From an uncultured Campylobacter sp. (GTDB lineage Bacteria; Campylobacterota; Campylobacteria; Campylobacterales; Campylobacteraceae): 9,049 nucleotides of DNA. Below are positions 6,897 to 9,049 of this stretch, piece by piece (positions within the stretch are counted from its first letter, which is position 1; each line of letters opens with the position of its first letter). The notes below the pieces were generated by a model. The model was not told the origin of the DNA. It did not search any database and worked only from the letters and a program-made list of their open reading frames with translations. The translations under genes were made by a program, and so were the position numbers. Location: positions 1 to 9,049 of the forward strand of contig CALEHZ010000141.1 of the NCBI GenBank assembly GCA_937875715.1. The letters are read 5' to 3'.

Positions 6897-6900
6897 AAGG
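6897..6900 (+). promoter_or_regulatory. Ribosome binding site for the TTG start at 6908
   Basis: AAGG (continuing AAT) seven bases before TTG. It supports the non-ATG start, as no ATG exists in this reading frame. Confidence 0.7.
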
Positions 6901-6907
6901 AATAATT

Positions 6908-7471
6908 TTGGCTACTAATGAAAATTTAGAATATATAAAAGAAGGCCTTAGCACACAAGAGCAGATTTTAGGTCAAGCAATTGCTAGTGAGCGCTTTTTT
7001 AAAAAACATAGATTTAGCATTTATGGACTTTTGGTTGTGGCAGTTTGCGCTGTGATTTTTATTTGGGGCAAAAATTACATAGAGCAAAAAAGCATAGAAG
7101 AAAATAACGCACTTTATGCCAAGGTTTTAGCAGATCCAAAAAATTCAGCCCTAATAAATGAACTAGAAAATAAAAATATCAATCTTTTTGCACTCTTTGC
7201 TATAAAAGAATTTTCTGAAAACAACAACACAGAGCTAATTTCAAAAGCTTTGCAAAAAATTCAAGATAGTGATTTAAAAGAAATTTTATTAGCTACAAAG
7301 GGAGAAAATTCAAAGCTTTTAGAAAATTATGATGTTTTACTCTCTGGCTTTAAAGCTTTAAAAAATGGTGATATAAACGCAGCAAAAAATGAATTTTCTA
7401 AAATTCCAGAAAATTCAAAACTAAAAGAGCTTACAAAAAGCTTAGAACATTATCAAGCAATAAAAAACTAA
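6908..7471 (+). CDS. YfgM-like one-TM periplasmic helical repeat protein
   Basis: 187-residue protein anchored in the inner membrane; its position matches C. jejuni Cj0397c. A short cytoplasmic N-terminus ends in E-R-F-F-K-K-H-R (28-35), followed by one transmembrane helix (about 36-53) and a helical, charged periplasmic part (60-187) that looks like degenerate TPR repeats, for example A-L-K-N-G-D-I-N-A-A-K-N-E-F (150-163). Length, topology and the basic F-F motif before the helix resemble YfgM of E. coli, a periplasmic chaperone-network protein linked to SecYEG, encoded just before bamB; the next gene here is bamB-like. Identity to YfgM is inferred from architecture and context, not from strong sequence identity. 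The start is TTG (6908-6910) with AAGG seven bases upstream; the protein contains no internal methionine, so no ATG start is possible. Confidence 0.8.
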   Translation: MATNENLEYIKEGLSTQEQILGQAIASERFFKKHRFSIYGLLVVAVCAVIFIWGKNYIEQKSIEENNALYAKVLADPKNSALINELENKNINLFALFAIKEFSENNNTELISKALQKIQDSDLKEILLATKGENSKLLENYDVLLSGFKALKNGDINAAKNEFSKIPENSKLKELTKSLEHYQAIKN

Positions 7472-7481
7472 GGATAGAACA

Positions 7482-8468
7482 ATGAAAAATCTAATATTTT
7501 TAAGTATAGTTGCGCTGATTTTTAGTGCATGTAGCACAAAGCGTGAGTATTTCGAGCCTACAAATGTGAGCGGCAATGCAAACGAACAAAGTATAAACGC
7601 TAGTATCACGCACTCTACACGAAATGGTGCCACTTTACAAAACGGCACGCTGATTACAAAAACTGGCATAAAAAATATAGGCTTAAAGCCAAATGAATAT
7701 TTTCTAGGTGAATACGACGGGCAGTATATTGCAGCCGACATTTCTGGTAAGCTTAGAATTTTACAAAACAATAATTTAGTTTTTGAAAAAGACTTTGATT
7801 CTGCTATCGTTTCAGCTAGTATAGAAGGCAACCGCCTAGCAGCACTAAGTGCAACAAATAAGATTTATCTTATTTTAATTGATACAAACGAAGTGATTTT
7901 AGAATACGCAAGTGGCGCAAGCTACGCAAATGACGCTAGAAGTGCAGCTCCACTATTTATGAACACAATTATCGTCTATCCTACGCTTGATGGAAAAGTA
8001 ATGATAGTCTCAAAAGACAGAGGCGAGGTCGTGCGTGATGCTGTTGTTAGCAGTGATACATTTTTTAACAACATCATATTTTTAGATGTAGAGGGCGACA
8101 GACTTTATGCAGCGACAAATACAAAAGTGCTTTCAATCAGCCCTGATAAAACCACCACAATAAGCGAACAGCTAAAAGACTTGAAACTTTATAATGGCCG
8201 CATTTACGCCTTGCTTAAAAACGGCTTTATAAAAATATATGATTTGGATTTAAAAGAGCTTGCTAAAAGAGAGTTTAAATTTGCAATTTTTTCTAATATC
8301 ATCGCAAGAAACGGCAAAATCTACATTTTTGAAAAAACTGGCTATATTATAGAAACTGATTTAAATCTTCAAAATGAGAGAATTTTAAAAGCAGGCGAGA
8401 TAACAAACAAAAGTTTTGCAGCAGATAATGCATTTTATTATGATAATAAGATGATTAGCGTAGAATAA
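7482..8468 (+). CDS. Beta-propeller lipoprotein, BamB-like
   Basis: 328-residue lipoprotein matching C. jejuni Cj0396c in position. The signal peptide (1-16) ends in a lipobox F-S-A-C with Cys17 as the lipidated residue; Ser at the next position favours the outer membrane. After a low-complexity stretch (18-70) come about seven repeats of the pattern 'xGxxIYaxxxxGxIxxxD' starting near residues 78, 113, 158, 202, 236, 275 and 313, the signature of a PQQ-type beta-propeller. The segment around 156-185 (A-P-L-F-M-N-T-I-I-V then L-D-G-K-V-M-I-V) resembles BamB blades, where an outer-membrane beta-barrel assembly scaffold would be the function. BamB of E. coli has eight blades and about 390 residues, so this is shorter. 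A BamB role is inference from fold, lipidation and the YfgM-like neighbour. ATG at 7482 has AAGGA seven bases upstream, overlapping the upstream stop. Confidence 0.82.
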   Translation: MKNLIFLSIVALIFSACSTKREYFEPTNVSGNANEQSINASITHSTRNGATLQNGTLITKTGIKNIGLKPNEYFLGEYDGQYIAADISGKLRILQNNNLVFEKDFDSAIVSASIEGNRLAALSATNKIYLILIDTNEVILEYASGASYANDARSAAPLFMNTIIVYPTLDGKVMIVSKDRGEVVRDAVVSSDTFFNNIIFLDVEGDRLYAATNTKVLSISPDKTTTISEQLKDLKLYNGRIYALLKNGFIKIYDLDLKELAKREFKFAIFSNIIARNGKIYIFEKTGYIIETDLNLQNERILKAGEITNKSFAADNAFYYDNKMISVE

Positions 8469-8794
8469 TGGATAATTTCATTGCTGAACTTTTTTTAAAA
8501 CATAAAATTTTGCTTAGAAATACAAAAACACTTGATTTTAAAAAATTCAGCAAAAAACGAAGCTATGAGCTTATTTATGGTGTGGATAATGAGGATTTTC
8601 ACACCTTTGTTTTTTTGCGAAATGCTAAAAGTAAAATGCTAAAAGCAGAAATTCAAGCCCTTGATATTTTAGCTGACAAAATTGCCTTAGAGCTTGGAAT
8701 AATCGTAAAAAAACGAGTTTTATTTTATAATTCTACAATTTGTTCAAAAGTTTTAAATTTTAATAAAATTTGGAAATTCTATGATTTTATGTGA
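8468..8794 (+). CDS. Conserved hypothetical small protein upstream of coaX
   Basis: 108-residue protein I do not recognise. The place between the lipoprotein gene and coaX corresponds to Cj0395c of C. jejuni. It is soluble in appearance, with no signal peptide or membrane helix, and basic (Lys-rich N-terminal half, for example K-K-F-S-K-K-R). The centre has a likely strand (S-Y-E-L-I-Y-G-V, 32-39, and F-H-T-F-V-F-L-R, 44-51) followed by a long helix (about 55-80, A-E-I-Q-A-L-D-I-L-A-D-K-I-A-L-E-L), then strand I-V-K-K-R-V-L-F-Y. It starts at ATG overlapping the lipoprotein stop by one base (TAATG) and its 3' end overlaps coaX by 14 bases, so three genes are translationally linked. That tight linkage and codon-consistent content make it a real gene; a function cannot be assigned. 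Confidence 0.78.
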   Translation: MDNFIAELFLKHKILLRNTKTLDFKKFSKKRSYELIYGVDNEDFHTFVFLRNAKSKMLKAEIQALDILADKIALELGIIVKKRVLFYNSTICSKVLNFNKIWKFYDFM

Positions 8795-8975
8795 TGTAGG
8801 CAATACAAATGTCCATTTATACGAAGACGGCAGAGTTCGCACAATCAGCTTTGATGAGCTAAAACTTTACCGCCCAGATGACAGTGTTTATTATATAAAT
8901 GTAAATAAAAATGTCAAAATTAACGCAAGTTTTATAAATCTAGCAAAGTTTATAAAATTCAAAACAAAGCTTTAA
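8781..8975 (+). pseudogene. coaX: coaX (type III pantothenate kinase), 5' fragment
   Basis: CoaX phosphorylates pantothenate in the first step of coenzyme A synthesis. The N-terminus is clear: M-I-L-C-D-V-G-N-T-N (1-10) is the phosphate-binding D-x-G-N-T motif of the ASKHA fold, and Y-Y-I-N-V-N (37-42) fits Campylobacter CoaX. The frame ends at a TAA after 64 residues, whereas CoaX is normally about 200-260. The motifs that should follow (G-x-x-x-D-R, which contacts pantothenate, and the second D-x-G-T/S block) are absent from all three frames up to the window end. Homology appears to stop near 8966-8972. So this is a gene cut by an insertion or rearrangement, or a contig-edge artefact, rather than a simple frameshift. 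The start overlaps the upstream gene by 14 bases. As a fragment it cannot be an active kinase. Confidence 0.75.
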
Positions 8976-9049
8976 AAATATAAGCAAAATTTAGTTGTTT
9001 GAAAGAGTATTGTACTCTAAGAAAATAGTGGAAATATCTGCCATAATAT
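8976..9049. other. Unassigned junction sequence with small hairpin
   Basis: These 74 bases do not continue coaX in any frame. They contain a perfect hairpin, AGAGTA-TTG-TACTCT (9004-9018). Short open frames run to the edge on both strands: one on the plus strand from TTG at 8995, and one on the minus strand that ends at TAA (8993-8991) after A-D-I-S-T-I-F-L-E-Y-N. Neither is recognised and both could be chance. The stretch may be the end of a mobile element or another genomic segment joined to coaX; the window ends before this can be told. Confidence 0.5.

Noticed and set aside
7442..7831. Minus-strand open frame of about 129 codons opposite the lipoprotein gene
   Set aside because: It lies antisense to a gene with a clear lipobox and propeller repeats and spans the boundary of two well-supported genes.
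8960..9049. A simple frameshift in coaX
   Set aside because: All three forward frames after 8970 were read and none shows the conserved CoaX block that should follow, so a one- or two-base slip does not explain the stop.
8995..9049. A CRISPR repeat or tracrRNA at the right edge
   Set aside because: The hairpin and G-T-T-T-like start are suggestive, but only one copy is visible, no spacer-repeat periodicity exists, and no match to known Campylobacter repeats was recognised.

Overview
The window is AT-rich DNA from a member of the Campylobacterales, most likely a Campylobacter other than C. jejuni. The protein families, their order and their orientations match the C. jejuni Cj0394c–Cj0405 neighbourhood as I remember it: coaX, a small unknown gene, a lipoprotein and a membrane protein read away from gatC, while cvpA, fur, lysS, glyA, a DUF1882 gene, a SPOR-domain gene and aroE read the other way. 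The main difference is a pilT gene between gatC and cvpA; as far as I know C. jejuni has no PilT.

Minus-strand operon (about 6765 down to 55). A good extended -10 promoter (6756-6764) precedes gatC. It is followed by pilT, cvpA, fur, lysS, glyA, the DUF1882 gene and the SPOR gene, with gaps or overlaps of -4 to +30 bases, so one long transcript is likely. A strong intrinsic terminator (55-85) sits just after the SPOR stop codon. Beyond it, the first 17 bases of the window read ATG plus the codons K-Y-F-A-(V), which fits the start of aroE. Most of this operon is housekeeping: tRNA charging (gatC, lysS), one-carbon metabolism (glyA), iron regulation (fur) and envelope functions (cvpA, SPOR protein, pilT).

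Plus-strand operon (6866 to the end). A divergent promoter region of 193 bases separates gatC from four overlapping or closely spaced genes: a one-TM membrane protein resembling YfgM, a beta-propeller lipoprotein resembling BamB, an unrecognised 108-residue protein, and the first 64 codons of coaX. The first two look like a distant version of the yfgM-bamB gene pair of gamma-proteobacteria.

Right edge. coaX stops after 64 codons, about a quarter of its normal length, and none of the three frames continues it. The last ~75 bases hold a short hairpin and no recognisable gene. This looks like an insertion or rearrangement junction, or a contig edge at a repeat.

Several genes here do not start with ATG (fur TTG, cvpA GTG, yfgM-like TTG), and the SPOR gene starts 20 codons inside its longest open frame. 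No rRNA, tRNA or CRISPR array was found, and no complete mobile element.
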